Part shown: piece after piece, positions 8,312 to 18,322 of the stretch
Layout: every line of letters begins with the position of its first letter
Numbering within the stretch: the stretch's first letter is position 1
DNA from: Rheinheimera sp.
GTDB taxonomy: Bacteria > Pseudomonadota > Gammaproteobacteria > Enterobacterales > Alteromonadaceae
Assembly: GCF_030690345.1 (NCBI RefSeq)
Contig: NZ_JAUYGV010000001.1
Span: forward strand, 868,001 to 932,000
DNA: 64,000 nucleotides
Direction of reading: 5' to 3'
Notes under the pieces: model-generated
Databases searched by the model: none
What the model saw: only the letters and a program-made list of their open reading frames with translations
What the model was told of the DNA's origin: nothing
Translations under genes and position numbers: made by a program

Positions 8312-9536
8312 TTTATCCGCCAGCCTGCTGGCGCTGTTATTACTGCTGTGTACCGCTCTGGCACAGGCCGGAGGCAATCATGACCAGCATGGCGATGAAC
8401 ATGCAACTGAGGAAGCGCAAGGCCCTAATGGCGGCAAATTATTAACGGAGGCTGATTTTGCGCTTGAAGTGACTATTTTCGAAACAGGTATACCGCCGGA
8501 AATGCGTTTATATGCCTATGTTGACGGCGAAGCGGTAGCGCCCGGCGCCATAAAAGCTCAAGTGACACTGCAGCGGCTGGATGGCCGGCAAGACAATATC
8601 CGCTTTACCCCGGAGCAACAGTATCTGGTGGGGGATATCAGCATTGCTGAACCGCACTCTTACAGTGTCGATATTGACGTCAGCTATCAGGGCGAACAAT
8701 ACCATTGGCACTACGACAGCTTTGAAGGTCGGGTGGAACTAAACGAGAGGATATTAACGTTAAGTGGCATTGGTACCGATATCGCCACAGCGCAGGTATT
8801 GAGCCAAAAAACCCATTTGTTCGGCGTTATCAGTACTCCCCCTACCGCCGGCTTTAAGGTAAGAGCGCCCTATCCCGGCACGCTTGCAGAAGTATTAGTA
8901 CAACAAGGCGATAGCGTCAGTAAGGGCCAGCGCATAGCCCGTGTTAGCAATGCCGCGACATTAAAAATGTATGACATAGTGTCTCCGGCAAACGGCATCA
9001 TTACCGAACGCTTCTTTAACAGCGGGGAGTTCATTCGCGACGAGGTGTTATTTAGCATCGTTGATTACAGCGAAGTCTATGTCGAGCTTTCAGCATTTCC
9101 CGACGATATCAGCAAATTGCGTGTCGGCATGCCGGTTACGGTATCCAGCCTGCACCCTGGTGAAAGCGTCGGCAGTACTATCAGTTACATCGCGCCGCAA
9201 ATGACCGAAGGCCATATCGCGCGGGTAAGGGCGGTGCTGGACAACCGCAGTGGTTACTGGCGTCCCGGCATGCATATTAAAGCGCAAGTGCTAACGGCGG
9301 AGATACCGGTCGCGCTGGCAGTGAAAAAAAGTGCCATTCAGCGCTTTCGCGATATGCCGGTGGTATTTGCCCGTTATGGCAATACCTTTGAAGTACGTAT
9401 GCTGCAATTTGGCCATGAAGATGATGATTACATTGAAGTAACGTCAGGCCTTAAACCCGGTACGGAATACGCCACAGACAACAGCTTTGTGCTTAAAGCT
9501 GACGTGCTTAAATCCGGCGCCAGCCATGATCACTAG
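8295..9536 (+). CDS. czcB: Periplasmic adaptor of a heavy-metal RND efflux system
   Basis: Membrane-fusion protein that links the inner-membrane pump to the outer-membrane channel. The ATG at 8295 follows GGAG and starts a signal peptide ending ALAQA. The mature N-terminus is His/Asp-rich (GGNHDQHGDEH), fitting periplasmic metal binding. It is followed by a domain beginning GPNGGKLL, a barrel-sandwich region (APYPGTLAEVLVQQGDSVSKGQ, the lipoyl-like turn), a beta-barrel region (GMPVTVSSLHPGE), and a C-terminal tail ending SHDH. It overlaps czcC by 17 bp and ends 9 bp before czcA. The exported metal (Co, Zn, Cd or similar) is inferred from CzcA. Confidence 0.9.
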   Translation: MNKTFNLSASLLALLLLLCTALAQAGGNHDQHGDEHATEEAQGPNGGKLLTEADFALEVTIFETGIPPEMRLYAYVDGEAVAPGAIKAQVTLQRLDGRQDNIRFTPEQQYLVGDISIAEPHSYSVDIDVSYQGEQYHWHYDSFEGRVELNERILTLSGIGTDIATAQVLSQKTHLFGVISTPPTAGFKVRAPYPGTLAEVLVQQGDSVSKGQRIARVSNAATLKMYDIVSPANGIITERFFNSGEFIRDEVLFSIVDYSEVYVELSAFPDDISKLRVGMPVTVSSLHPGESVGSTISYIAPQMTEGHIARVRAVLDNRSGYWRPGMHIKAQVLTAEIPVALAVKKSAIQRFRDMPVVFARYGNTFEVRMLQFGHEDDDYIEVTSGLKPGTEYATDNSFVLKADVLKSGASHDH

Positions 9537-9545
9537 GAGGGCGTT

Positions 9546-12500
9546 ATGATTGATACCCTGTTAAAGTTTGCCCTTGAGCGTCGCTATCTGGTGCTGGGCT
9601 TTACCTTACTGCTTGTTGTAGCTGGTATATATAACGCGCAGCGCCTGCCGATGGATGCGGTGCCCGATATCACTAATGTGCAAGTGCAAATTAATACTGA
9701 GGCGCCCGGCTATTCGCCACTGGAAGCAGAACAACGGCTAACCGTGCTTATTGAAAATGCCATGGCCGGTTTACCCAAACTGCAATACAGCCGCTCGCTG
9801 TCACGCTATGGCATGTCACAGGTTACGGTAGTGTTTAATGACGGCACCGATATTTATTGGGCACGCCAGCAAGTATCAGAGCGCTTACAAGCGGTAAGGG
9901 CTGATTTACCGGCAGACACCAACCCAACCCTTGGCCCTGTTGCCACCGGCCTGGGTGAAATATTTATGTACACCCTAAGCGCCGCGCCTGATGCAGTAAA
10001 AGACAATGGCATGGCTTATACGCCTGAAGATCTGCGCACCTTGCAGGATTGGGTAGTCAAGCCGCAACTGGTTAATGTTAAAGGTGTTACCGAAGTAAAC
10101 AGCATCGGTGGCTACCAGCGTCAGTACCAGGTAGCGCCCGACCCCGCCAGATTGCTGGCGTTTAAACTGACACTGGACGATATTGCCACTGCCCTTGCCC
10201 GTAACAACAGCAATGTTGGCGCCGGCTATATTGAACAGCGCGGTGAACAGTGGCTGATACGCTCACCAGGGCAATTGCGCACCCTTGATGATATTAGCGC
10301 ATTGATTATTGCCAAACGCGATGATGGTCCCGTGCGCTTGCATGATGTTGCTGAGATTTATTTAGGCAAAGAATTGCGTACCGGCGCGGCCAGCTTAAAC
10401 GGCGAAGAAACGGTGCTGGGCACTGTGTTTATGCTGATGGGTGAAAACAGCCGCACAGTGTCACAAGCGGTGGCAGAAAAGCTAAATGAGGTAAATCGCT
10501 CATTGCCGCAGGGCGTCAGCGCCCGGGCAGTGTATAACCGCACTACGTTGGTCGACAAAACTATTGCTACGGTGCAAAAAAACCTGTTCGAAGGCGCCGT
10601 ATTAGTCATAGTGGTGTTGTTTATTTTTCTTGGCAATATTCGCGCCGCGCTGATCACGGCTCTGGTTATTCCGCTAAGCATGTTATTTGCTATAAGCGGA
10701 ATGACCATCAATAAAGTCAGCGGCAATTTGATGAGCTTAGGAGCTATTGACTTTGGTTTAATGGTCGATGGCGCCGTAATCGTAGTAGAAAACTGCCTGC
10801 GCCGTTTAGGCTTAGCTCAACAACGAACCGGCCGGCTATTAACGCTTGATGAGCGTTTAAGTGAAGTGTATCAGGCCACCCGGGAAGTATTTACCCCGGC
10901 CGTATTTGGCGTGTTGATTATTATGCTGGTTTTTCTGCCTATTTTTGCTTTAAGCGGTGTGGAAGGCAAAATGTTTCATCCGATGGCCTTTACCGTTATT
11001 GCTGCCCTGGCTGGTGCTGTGCTGTTAGCCATTACCTTTGTACCCGCCGCGGTTGCCATTTTTGTTCGTGGCAGAGTGAAGGAGCAAGACTCACCCCTGA
11101 TGCACATATTAAAACGTGGCTATTCGGTCTTACTCCGGCAGAGCTTGCGCCACTCCATGCTCTTTATCGGCGCGGCGCTGTTGGTGATGGCGGCGGTATT
11201 CTGGCAAGGCAGTAAGCTTGGCAGTGAGTTTATGCCGCAGTTGGATGAAGGTGACGTCGCCTTACATGCGCTGCGTATCCCGGGTACCGGCTTAAACCAA
11301 TCGCTACAGATGCAACTGCTGCTGGAGCGTGAAATTGTAGCCCTGCCCCAGGTAGAACGGGTATTTAGCAAGCTGGGTACGGCCGAAATTGCCACCGACC
11401 CAATGCCACCTAATGTCGCCGATACCTTTGTGATACTAAAACCGCAATCGCAGTGGCCTAATCCGGGAATGAGCAAAGCAGATTTTGTGGCATTACTGCG
11501 CAGTAGCGTTGAAGCCTTACCGGGAAATAACTACGAGTTTACCCAGCCGATAGAAATGCGCTTTAACGAGCTGATAGCCGGGGTACGCAGTGATGTGGCG
11601 CTGCGAATTTACGGCGATGATTTAACTGAATTGGCAAGGCTTGCCGAAGCCGCTACTACACTACTGGCGACAGTACCCGGTGCAGTGGATGTGCGCATGG
11701 AACAAGCCACAGGGTTACCGATGTTGTCAATTGAACCGGACCGTGAGCATCTGGCACTTTTGGGTATCGATGTCGCAAGCGTGCAACACAGCATCCAAAC
11801 CATGGTTGGCGGCATCCGCGCCGGGCTTATTTACGAGGGCGATAAAGCGTTTGAGCTGATCATCAGAGCCGATGAGAGCCTCAGAAGCGACCCTCAGCAG
11901 TTAAAACGTCTGCCACTGGCACTACCGGGTATATCCGGCACAAGCGGTAATGAGCTTACCTATGTGCCGCTGGGTGAAGTCGCTCACTTTAACGAGATTG
12001 AGGCTCCTAATCAGATAAACCGCGAAAGTGCTAAACGTAATATCGTCGTCAGCGCCAATGTCTCAGGGCGCGACCTTGGCAGTTTTATCAACGAAACCAG
12101 GCAGCTGATGACAGATAAACTTGAGTTGCCGGCCGGTTACTGGCTGGGTTATGGCGGCACCTTTGAGCAACTGCAATCGGCGACAAACCGCTTAATGTGG
12201 GTGGTGCCACTAACCTTACTCATGATTTTTGGCCTGCTGTTCAGTGCGCTTAACTCAGCCAAAGATGCTTTAGTGGTATTTAGCGGCGTACCGCTGGCAT
12301 TAACCGGCGGTGTGGCGGCACTGTTGCTGCGCGATATGTCATTGTCGATATCCGCCGCGGTCGGCTTTATTGCCTTATCCGGTATCGCCGTACTTAACGG
12401 TGTGGTAATGCTGGCGATGATTACGCAACTGCGCAGCCAGGGCATTGCGCTGTTGGCGGCAATTGAGCAAGGTGCGCTGCAGCGTTTACGGCCGGTATTA

Positions 12501-12689
12501 ATGACAGCACTGGTAGCCAGCCTCGGTTTTGTGCCGATGGCGTTTAACAGCGGTACCGGCGCCGAAGTACAGCGGCCGCTGGCCACAGTGGTAATCGGCG
12601 GTATTATGTCCGCTACCCTGCTGACCTTGTTGCTGCTGCCGGCCCTGTACCGCCTGGTGCATCAGCGGGCGCAGAAGTCAGCGCAATAA
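9546..12689 (+). CDS. czcA: Heavy-metal efflux RND pump (CusA/CzcA family)
   Basis: The 1047 aa inner-membrane proton/metal antiporter of the CzcCBA complex, with AGGAGG just before the ATG. The first TM segment follows FALERRYLVLGF. The TM4 region contains DFGLMVDGAVIVVEN, matching the DFG..xDGA...EN signature associated with divalent-cation (Co/Zn/Cd) HME pumps rather than the Cu/Ag type. Large periplasmic porter loops (residues ~35-330 and ~560-860) separate two six-TM halves, and the ends of both TM groups are hydrophobic as expected. A strong terminator follows at 12707. No two-component or MerR regulator gene is adjacent, so the regulator must lie elsewhere. Confidence 0.94.
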   Translation: MIDTLLKFALERRYLVLGFTLLLVVAGIYNAQRLPMDAVPDITNVQVQINTEAPGYSPLEAEQRLTVLIENAMAGLPKLQYSRSLSRYGMSQVTVVFNDGTDIYWARQQVSERLQAVRADLPADTNPTLGPVATGLGEIFMYTLSAAPDAVKDNGMAYTPEDLRTLQDWVVKPQLVNVKGVTEVNSIGGYQRQYQVAPDPARLLAFKLTLDDIATALARNNSNVGAGYIEQRGEQWLIRSPGQLRTLDDISALIIAKRDDGPVRLHDVAEIYLGKELRTGAASLNGEETVLGTVFMLMGENSRTVSQAVAEKLNEVNRSLPQGVSARAVYNRTTLVDKTIATVQKNLFEGAVLVIVVLFIFLGNIRAALITALVIPLSMLFAISGMTINKVSGNLMSLGAIDFGLMVDGAVIVVENCLRRLGLAQQRTGRLLTLDERLSEVYQATREVFTPAVFGVLIIMLVFLPIFALSGVEGKMFHPMAFTVIAALAGAVLLAITFVPAAVAIFVRGRVKEQDSPLMHILKRGYSVLLRQSLRHSMLFIGAALLVMAAVFWQGSKLGSEFMPQLDEGDVALHALRIPGTGLNQSLQMQLLLEREIVALPQVERVFSKLGTAEIATDPMPPNVADTFVILKPQSQWPNPGMSKADFVALLRSSVEALPGNNYEFTQPIEMRFNELIAGVRSDVALRIYGDDLTELARLAEAATTLLATVPGAVDVRMEQATGLPMLSIEPDREHLALLGIDVASVQHSIQTMVGGIRAGLIYEGDKAFELIIRADESLRSDPQQLKRLPLALPGISGTSGNELTYVPLGEVAHFNEIEAPNQINRESAKRNIVVSANVSGRDLGSFINETRQLMTDKLELPAGYWLGYGGTFEQLQSATNRLMWVVPLTLLMIFGLLFSALNSAKDALVVFSGVPLALTGGVAALLLRDMSLSISAAVGFIALSGIAVLNGVVMLAMITQLRSQGIALLAAIEQGALQRLRPVLMTALVASLGFVPMAFNSGTGAEVQRPLATVVIGGIMSATLLTLLLLPALYRLVHQRAQKSAQ

Positions 12690-12706
12690 CCAACGCTAAA
12701 ACGCAG

Positions 12707-12733
12707 ACACCACCCGGTTGGGTGGTGTTTTTT
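12707..12733 (+). terminator. Rho-independent terminator of the czc operon
   Basis: A 9-bp perfect stem ACACCACCC / GGGTGGTGT with loop GGTT is followed by a T run. The T run overlaps the stop codon of the convergent miaE gene. Confidence 0.92.
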
Positions 12734-13502
12734 ATGCGGTAACCGGTACGCCGCTGTGAAACTTAAAATCGCTGTCCGGCGATAAAATTAACTCTGCTTC
12801 CACCTGGCCAAAAAACGCGATACGCGCACTGATATCCTCAGCCGCGATTTCTGTCGCCAGCGTCAGGTAATCCTGGTAATGCCGTGCTTCAGAGCGCAGC
12901 AACGAGATATAAAATTCAGCAATATCGCCCGGTAAAGACGGCGCTAATTTAGCAAAGCGCTCACAGGAGCGGGCTTCGATATAAGCGCCGCAAATCAGTT
13001 TATCCACCATCGCTGCCGGTTCATAAGTGCGCACATGGCGCAGCAGGCCTTTGGCATAGCGGCTGGAGCTGATTTTCTCATACTGAATGCCGTGTTTTGC
13101 CATTACTTCCAGTACCTGATAAAAATGATGCAGCTCTTCTTTGATCAGCAACACCATTTTATCTATCAACTCTTGTGCGTGCGGGCTGCTACCTTTGGCC
13201 AACATGGATTTTTTCAGGCTAAGCCCTGCCAATGCTTGCCAATCGCCCTGCTGGCGATAGGTAAAGTCTTCATAGGGTTTCAGCCATTGCAGCAAGGCGT
13301 CGCCGCTTTGTTCATCGGCGGCATAGCGGCGGATCAGGTACATTGCCGATTGCGCGGCCTTTAATTCACAGATCATATGGTCCTGCAGCAACACGGCTAA
13401 ATGTTCCGGCCTTGCCGCCATATTTAACCACTGTGCAGGGGTATCGCACTGTAAAAACTGTTGTACCGGGCCCAGTAATTGACTGATCTCAGCGCTTAGC
13501 AT
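12732..13502 (-). CDS. miaE: tRNA 2-methylthio-N6-isopentenyladenosine-37 hydroxylase
   Basis: A non-haem diiron monooxygenase that hydroxylates ms2i6A37 in tRNAs to ms2io6A. The ferritin-like four-helix bundle carries the expected carboxylate and His ligands: EELHHF in one helix, EARSCERF in another and SEARHYQDY in a third. Family-typical segments DHMICELKAAQSAMYLIRRY and KLICGAYIEARSCERF are present. The ATG at 13502 gives 256 aa, the usual length; the upstream open frame is a hydrophobic, unlikely extension. A monocistronic leftward gene that converges on czcA. Confidence 0.9.
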   Translation of the reverse strand: MLSAEISQLLGPVQQFLQCDTPAQWLNMAARPEHLAVLLQDHMICELKAAQSAMYLIRRYAADEQSGDALLQWLKPYEDFTYRQQGDWQALAGLSLKKSMLAKGSSPHAQELIDKMVLLIKEELHHFYQVLEVMAKHGIQYEKISSSRYAKGLLRHVRTYEPAAMVDKLICGAYIEARSCERFAKLAPSLPGDIAEFYISLLRSEARHYQDYLTLATEIAAEDISARIAFFGQVEAELILSPDSDFKFHSGVPVTA

Positions 13503-13701
13503 GGCTGTACTTCTGTTATTAAAACCGGCGCGTATTATAGCCAATAGCACTGCTGACACCAAGCTGCTGAGTAAGCACAATAAAACGCCGGTCAAATTTC
13601 AAACAATATGCTTGACGAAGTGCATTATATTGGCCATAACTGATACAACGGCTATCAAAGATAGCTAAAGTTGTGCAGACGTAGTGACAAGGATAATAAT
13701 T

Positions 13702-14301
13702 ATGATATTGAATCACTTATGGGGACTGTATGCGCACCCGAAAGAAGAGTGGCATACGATAGATGCAAGACATGAAAGTTTTCGTTACAGCCTGATCCAC
13801 ATTTTGCTGGTGGCATTGATCCCGGCAGTATGTGCCTACTATTCTGCCGTGCATTTGGGTTGGAGCATAGGTGTGGGTGACCGCATTATGCTTACCCATG
13901 ACAGCGCGCTGATGTTATCTATAGCCATGTATATTGCCTTAATTGGCGGCGTGTTCGCGCTGGCGCTGTTGGCACATTGGATGGCGCATACCTTTGGCGC
14001 CGAACCTACCTACACCCAAACCTTAGAATTGGCGGCTTATACCTCTACGCCGTTGTTTATGGTTGGTTTTGCCGGTTTGTACCCGGAGTTGTGGGTAGTG
14101 ATGACTGTCGGCCTGGTGGGCCTGGCGTATTCGGTATACCTGTTATATGTTGGCGTGCCGATACTGATGCATATTCCGGAAGAGCGCGGCTTTATTTACG
14201 CCAGCTCTGTTGTCACCTGTGGCTTAATTTTGCTGGTATGTATTATGACTGCCACCGCTATTTTATGGAGCTCCGGCTTCGGCCCGATGTTTACCCATTA
14301 A
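13702..14301 (+). CDS. Yip1-domain inner-membrane protein
   Basis: A 199 aa polytopic membrane protein of the YIP1 family. It begins MILNHLWGLYAHPKEEWHTI, the characteristic N-terminal amphipathic segment. About five hydrophobic helices follow (ILLVALIPAVCAYYSA; ALMLSIAMYIALIGGVFALALLA; LFMVGFAGLYPELWVV; VGLAYSVYLLYVGVPIL; VVTCGLILLVCIMTATAI). The ATG at 13702 is preferred over a GTG at 13684 because AAGGAT precedes it. Function is unknown in bacteria. It has its own transcription unit, closed by a bidirectional terminator shared with purF. Confidence 0.8.
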   Translation: MILNHLWGLYAHPKEEWHTIDARHESFRYSLIHILLVALIPAVCAYYSAVHLGWSIGVGDRIMLTHDSALMLSIAMYIALIGGVFALALLAHWMAHTFGAEPTYTQTLELAAYTSTPLFMVGFAGLYPELWVVMTVGLVGLAYSVYLLYVGVPILMHIPEERGFIYASSVVTCGLILLVCIMTATAILWSSGFGPMFTH

Positions 14302-14318
14302 CTGGTTGTAGCAAGTGC

Positions 14319-14345
14319 AAAAAAGGGAGCCTGAGGCTCCCTTTT
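14319..14345. terminator. Bidirectional terminator between the Yip1 gene and purF
   Basis: An 11-bp perfect stem AAAAGGGAGCC / GGCTCCCTTTT with loop TGA has an A run on one side and T run on the other. It can serve both the rightward Yip1 gene and the leftward purF operon. Confidence 0.9.
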
Positions 14346-14368
14346 GGTTTTGTAGCTGTTGCAGCAGT

Positions 14369-15880
14369 TTAACCTTCGTTATAGGTTTCCAGATTGGTTG
14401 CCATGGCCGCGCCGGATTTTGCTTTGGCGCCGTCGCTGCGCATTTGGTCCAGCCGGTTCAGGTAATCCTGGTCAATGTCGTTGGTGACGTAATTGCCGTC
14501 GAACACTGAGGTTTCAAAGCGTTTAATTTCCGGATTTTCCATCCGCACTGCTTCGATCAAATCCGGCAGAGATTGGAATATCAGGCCATCGGCGCCGATA
14601 ATGTCACAAATACTGTCAACATCATGGCCATGCGCGATCAGCTCATTGGCTGATGGCATATCAATACCATACACATTAGGGAAACGAATTTCCGGTGCCG
14701 CAGAAGCGAAGTACACTTTTTTCGCACCGGCTTCACGTGCCATATCAATAATTTGCTGTGATGTGGTGCCGCGTACTATAGAGTCATCCACCAACAGCAC
14801 GTTTTTATCTTTAAATTCCTGCTTAATGGCGTTGAGCTTACGCTTAACCGATTTTTTCCGCGCTTCCTGGCCAGGCATAATAAAGGTACGGCCGATGTAG
14901 CGGTTCTTCACATAGCCCTGCCGATACGGTAAACCCAACACAGTGGCGATTTGCAAAGCTGCGTCGTTGCTGGTTTCCGGGATCGGAATAACCACATCGA
15001 TATCCAGGTTGGCCCATTCACGCTTAATTTTTTGTCCCAGCATAGTGCCCATAGCTACGCGTGAGGCATACACGGAAATATTGTCGATGGTGGAATCCGG
15101 CCGGGCAAAGTACACATACTCAAAAATACACGGTGTGTAACTGGGGTTTTCGGCACATTGGAAGCTATGCAGCTCACCGTCTGCGGTAATATACACTGCT
15201 TCACCGGGTGACACATCGCGCAGTACGGTAAAGCCGTCAGCATCCAGCGCCACGCTCTCGGAGGCCACCATATACTCGGTACCCAACTTAGTTTCACGTT
15301 TGCCCATTACCAACGGACGAATGCCGTTAGGGTCGCGAAATGCCAGTAAACCATGGCCGATAATTAAGGCGACTACGGCATAACCGCCTTTTACTTTGCG
15401 GTGCACATTGGCCACGGCGCGGAAGATATGCTCAGCCTGCAGCTCCATCACACCGCTGTTGTGCAGCTCATGCGCCAATACGTTTAGTAATACTTCAGAA
15501 TCAGAAGTCGTATTAACGTGACGACGTGCGACACGGAATATTTCTTCTTTTAAAATGTGTGAATTGGTCAGGTTGCCGTTGTGCGCCAAGGCAATACCAA
15601 ACGGGCTGTTGACATAGAACGGCTGTGCTTCAGCGGTACTGGATGAACCCGCCGTAGGATAACGCACATGGCCAATACCCATAGTACCGGCCAAACGTTC
15701 CATATGCCGGGCTTCGAATACGTCTTTTACCAGGCCGTTAGCCTTACGCAAACGCAGCGTGTTGTTATCCACGGTAACAATACCCGCCGCATCCTGGCCG
15801 CGATGCTGCAACACTGTTAAACCATCGTACAGTGCCTGATTAACCGGATATTTTCCAACAATACCAACAATACCACACAT
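14369..15880 (-). CDS. purF: Amidophosphoribosyltransferase
   Basis: First committed step of purine synthesis: PRPP plus glutamine gives 5-phosphoribosylamine. The ATG at 15880 has GAGGA upstream and yields MCGIVGIVG, so Cys2 becomes the N-terminal nucleophile after Met removal; longer in-frame starts would bury it. The N-terminal Ntn glutaminase domain shows [19 protein letters not shown] and AHNGNLTN. The C-terminal phosphoribosyltransferase domain has the PRPP loop [17 protein letters not shown]. Length (503 aa) matches the family. It is the last gene of the leftward fimV-truA-accD-folC-dedD-cvpA-purF series, 20 bp downstream of cvpA. Confidence 0.97.
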   Translation of the reverse strand: MCGIVGIVGKYPVNQALYDGLTVLQHRGQDAAGIVTVDNNTLRLRKANGLVKDVFEARHMERLAGTMGIGHVRYPTAGSSSTAEAQPFYVNSPFGIALAHNGNLTNSHILKEEIFRVARRHVNTTSDSEVLLNVLAHELHNSGVMELQAEHIFRAVANVHRKVKGGYAVVALIIGHGLLAFRDPNGIRPLVMGKRETKLGTEYMVASESVALDADGFTVLRDVSPGEAVYITADGELHSFQCAENPSYTPCIFEYVYFARPDSTIDNISVYASRVAMGTMLGQKIKREWANLDIDVVIPIPETSNDAALQIATVLGLPYRQGYVKNRYIGRTFIMPGQEARKKSVKRKLNAIKQEFKDKNVLLVDDSIVRGTTSQQIIDMAREAGAKKVYFASAAPEIRFPNVYGIDMPSANELIAHGHDVDSICDIIGADGLIFQSLPDLIEAVRMENPEIKRFETSVFDGNYVTNDIDQDYLNRLDQMRSDGAKAKSGAAMATNLETYNEG

Positions 15881-15900
15881 GGATTTTTTCCTCGCCAACG

Positions 15901-16389
15901 CTAGGGCTTTTGCATAAAACCGGAATGGTGCTGCAAATACTCGAAGAACCATTCAATGATAAAACCAAATTCGGGGATTAATACTGAGTTTTGCCACCAG
16001 CCGGTGCTTGAAACCGGGGTAAAGGCATCAGTGAAAAACAGCACGGCACTCACCACCAACACGCCGCGTAAGGCACCAAACACCAGCCCCAACACGCGAT
16101 CGGTGCCGGATAAGCCGGTTGATTGCACCAGTTTACCGATAAGAAAATTAACTAAAGCGCCAAGGATCAGGCTGCTGATAAATAAGATGGCAATGGCAGA
16201 AGCATTACGCAGGGTTTCGTCCTGCATCGAGGTAAATAAACCTGCTAAATGCGGATAATATTGGCTGGCGATAAAGAAGGCCAGGATCCAAACGGCCAGT
16301 GAAATGGCTTCTTTAACAAAGCCTCTGACCAGGCTGATAACAGCCGATAACGCTATGATTGCCATAATGGCAAAATCAACCCAGACCAT
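15901..16389 (-). CDS. cvpA: CvpA family inner-membrane protein
   Basis: A 162 aa membrane protein with four hydrophobic helices, starting [20 protein letters not shown] and containing the family-typical [18 protein letters not shown]. CvpA was named for colicin V production and is linked to envelope homeostasis; the molecular function is not settled. The position immediately before purF and after dedD is the classical gammaproteobacterial arrangement. Confidence 0.93.
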   Translation of the reverse strand: MVWVDFAIMAIIALSAVISLVRGFVKEAISLAVWILAFFIASQYYPHLAGLFTSMQDETLRNASAIAILFISSLILGALVNFLIGKLVQSTGLSGTDRVLGLVFGALRGVLVVSAVLFFTDAFTPVSSTGWWQNSVLIPEFGFIIEWFFEYLQHHSGFMQKP

Positions 16390-16448
16390 TTGCTACCAAA
16401 GGTTGTTTGATGACGGCGCGCATTCTACCAAACTGAGTGACTGCTTGG

Positions 16449-17042
16449 CTAATTATTTTCGGTCGGCTGATAACTCATTACATTCAGACGCTCGATACCG
16501 GTCAACTGTTGTAATTTGGGTAACTGCTGCTCCAGCCGCTCTTTTCTAAGCTCAGGCCCTACCAGCACGCTGGTAAGCCTCACGCCCTGAGAGTTGGTAA
16601 TATTTCGGGTAAAGGTAGTAAAACCGGCCTTGCGCAATTTAGCCACTAAGGCATTGGCATTTTCGGCTTTACTAAAACTGCCTACCCGCACCACCCAAGC
16701 CGCCTGATCAAGCGCCACATTGGCCGGTTTAGTTGCTGCCGGCCTGTTTACCGGCGCTGTAACTTGAGTGTACTGCTGCGACGGTAAGGGTTTGTCTGCT
16801 GTGGCAACATCAACCGGTTGTTCGTCAACAACAGCTGGCGTCACTTCAGTACGAACCTGCTCAAGAGCATCGCTGTTGGTCACTTGTTGTTGCACACCTT
16901 TAAACTCAGGGCGCGCGGGGATCACCTTAAAATCATCTTTTACCACCTGCTTTTCACCATCCAGCAAGTCCGGCAGGAAGATAATACCGGCCAGCACCAG
17001 TATCACTGTACCCAGTAAACGATGTTTAAATGCGGGTGTCAC
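16449..17042 (-). CDS. dedD: SPOR-domain protein DedD
   Basis: A cell-division protein that binds denuded septal peptidoglycan. It has one N-terminal TM segment (HRLLGTVILVLAGIIFLPDLL), a Pro/Thr/Val-rich linker, and a C-terminal SPOR domain (~residues 115-190: WVVRVGSFSKAENANALVAKLRK..., VLVGPELRKERL). Translation starts at a GTG that shares four bases (GTGA) with the folC stop, so it is coupled to folC. Length of 197 aa is typical. Confidence 0.92.
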   Translation of the reverse strand: MTPAFKHRLLGTVILVLAGIIFLPDLLDGEKQVVKDDFKVIPARPEFKGVQQQVTNSDALEQVRTEVTPAVVDEQPVDVATADKPLPSQQYTQVTAPVNRPAATKPANVALDQAAWVVRVGSFSKAENANALVAKLRKAGFTTFTRNITNSQGVRLTSVLVGPELRKERLEQQLPKLQQLTGIERLNVMSYQPTENN

Positions 17043-18316
17043 TTTGCCTCCTGATGGTCTGCCAACACAGCAGACACAGTGAAAAACGAACCAAACACGA
17101 CCAATAATTCATCTGGCTGTAACCTTGCACTAACCGCCTGATAAGCGCTTAGCACGTCCTCATGTAATACCACATTGGCTGTACCCTGCGGCAGCTGTTC
17201 TGCCAATTGCGAGGCATTGGCACCACGGGCGCCGCCAAGGCTTACAAGATGCCATTGATCAAACAATGTCGTCAAGGGTAACAGAGTTTGTTGAATATCC
17301 TTATCTTTTAACATGCCGCTTAGCGCCAGTACGCGACCAAAGCGCGGTTTTAACCGGCGAAGTTGCTGTGCCAGGTAGCGCGCCGATTGCGGATTATGTG
17401 CCACATCAACAATAATCGCCGGCTGCTGTTGCAGCCATTGCATGCGCCCCGGCAGGGTCAGACCGGTTAATACCGCGGCTAATTGCTGCGGCGTTGGCAA
17501 CAATGCCAGTTGCTGCAATACGGCCAGCGCGCAGGCCGCATTTTGCACCGGCATCGCCGGTAACGGCAAGGCGGTATAGGCTACACCGGCACTGTGCCAT
17601 TGCCAGCTGTCTGCCTGCTCGCTGTAATGATAATCCCGCTGCACTACCACGCTGTGGCACTTTAAGGCGGCACTGTGCTGCAATACGGACTGCGGCGGGT
17701 CTAACTCACCTATTACTGCAGTGCCGCCACTGCGGAAAATGCCGGCTTTTTCACGGCCAATCGTTTCTCTGTCGTTACCCAGCCAATCCTGATGATCCAA
17801 ATCGACAGTGGTAATAACACTGACAGCAGGCGTTACAATATTAGTGGCATCCAGCCGCCCGCCCAAGCCAACCTCTATCAGGCAAAAATCCACCTGATGC
17901 TGCTGCAACAAGCGAAAAGCTACCAGGGTAGTGAATTCAAAGTACGTCAGCGCGGTATCGCCACGCAGCTGCTCAATAAAAGCAAAAGCACTGACCCAGT
18001 CTGCGTCAGCCACATCGCTGCCGTTAAGCCGTAAACGCTCATTAAAGCGCAGCAAATGCGGTGAACTGTAGACACCAACGCTAAAGCCCTGCGCCAGCAA
18101 TAATTGTTCCAGACAGCGTGCTGTAGTGCCTTTACCATTGGTGCCGCCAATCAGAATGGTCTTGCCCGGCAATTGATGTAAGTCAGCCTGTTGCGCTACG
18201 CCAAGCACGCGCTCCAAACCAAGTTCAATCTGATGGATAGGATGGCTTTGTTCGATATAACAAAGCCAATCGGCCAGACTATGGCACGATTGGCTGTTCA
18301 GTATTGCAGTTGACAT
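17039..18316 (-). CDS. folC: Folylpolyglutamate synthase / dihydrofolate synthase
   Basis: Mur-ligase-type enzyme that adds glutamate to dihydropteroate and to folates. The ATP-binding P-loop appears as ILIGGTNGKGTTARCLEQLL (~residues 50-70), the Mur-ligase central signature as YFEFTTLVAFRLL and LIEVGLGGRLDATN, and the C-terminal domain begins near RMQWLQQQPAIIVDVAHNPQS. It is 425 aa, 6 bp downstream of accD and overlapping dedD by four bases. Confidence 0.96.
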   Translation of the reverse strand: MSTAILNSQSCHSLADWLCYIEQSHPIHQIELGLERVLGVAQQADLHQLPGKTILIGGTNGKGTTARCLEQLLLAQGFSVGVYSSPHLLRFNERLRLNGSDVADADWVSAFAFIEQLRGDTALTYFEFTTLVAFRLLQQHQVDFCLIEVGLGGRLDATNIVTPAVSVITTVDLDHQDWLGNDRETIGREKAGIFRSGGTAVIGELDPPQSVLQHSAALKCHSVVVQRDYHYSEQADSWQWHSAGVAYTALPLPAMPVQNAACALAVLQQLALLPTPQQLAAVLTGLTLPGRMQWLQQQPAIIVDVAHNPQSARYLAQQLRRLKPRFGRVLALSGMLKDKDIQQTLLPLTTLFDQWHLVSLGGARGANASQLAEQLPQGTANVVLHEDVLSAYQAVSARLQPDELLVVFGSFFTVSAVLADHQEAK

Positions 18317-18322
18317 AAACCC

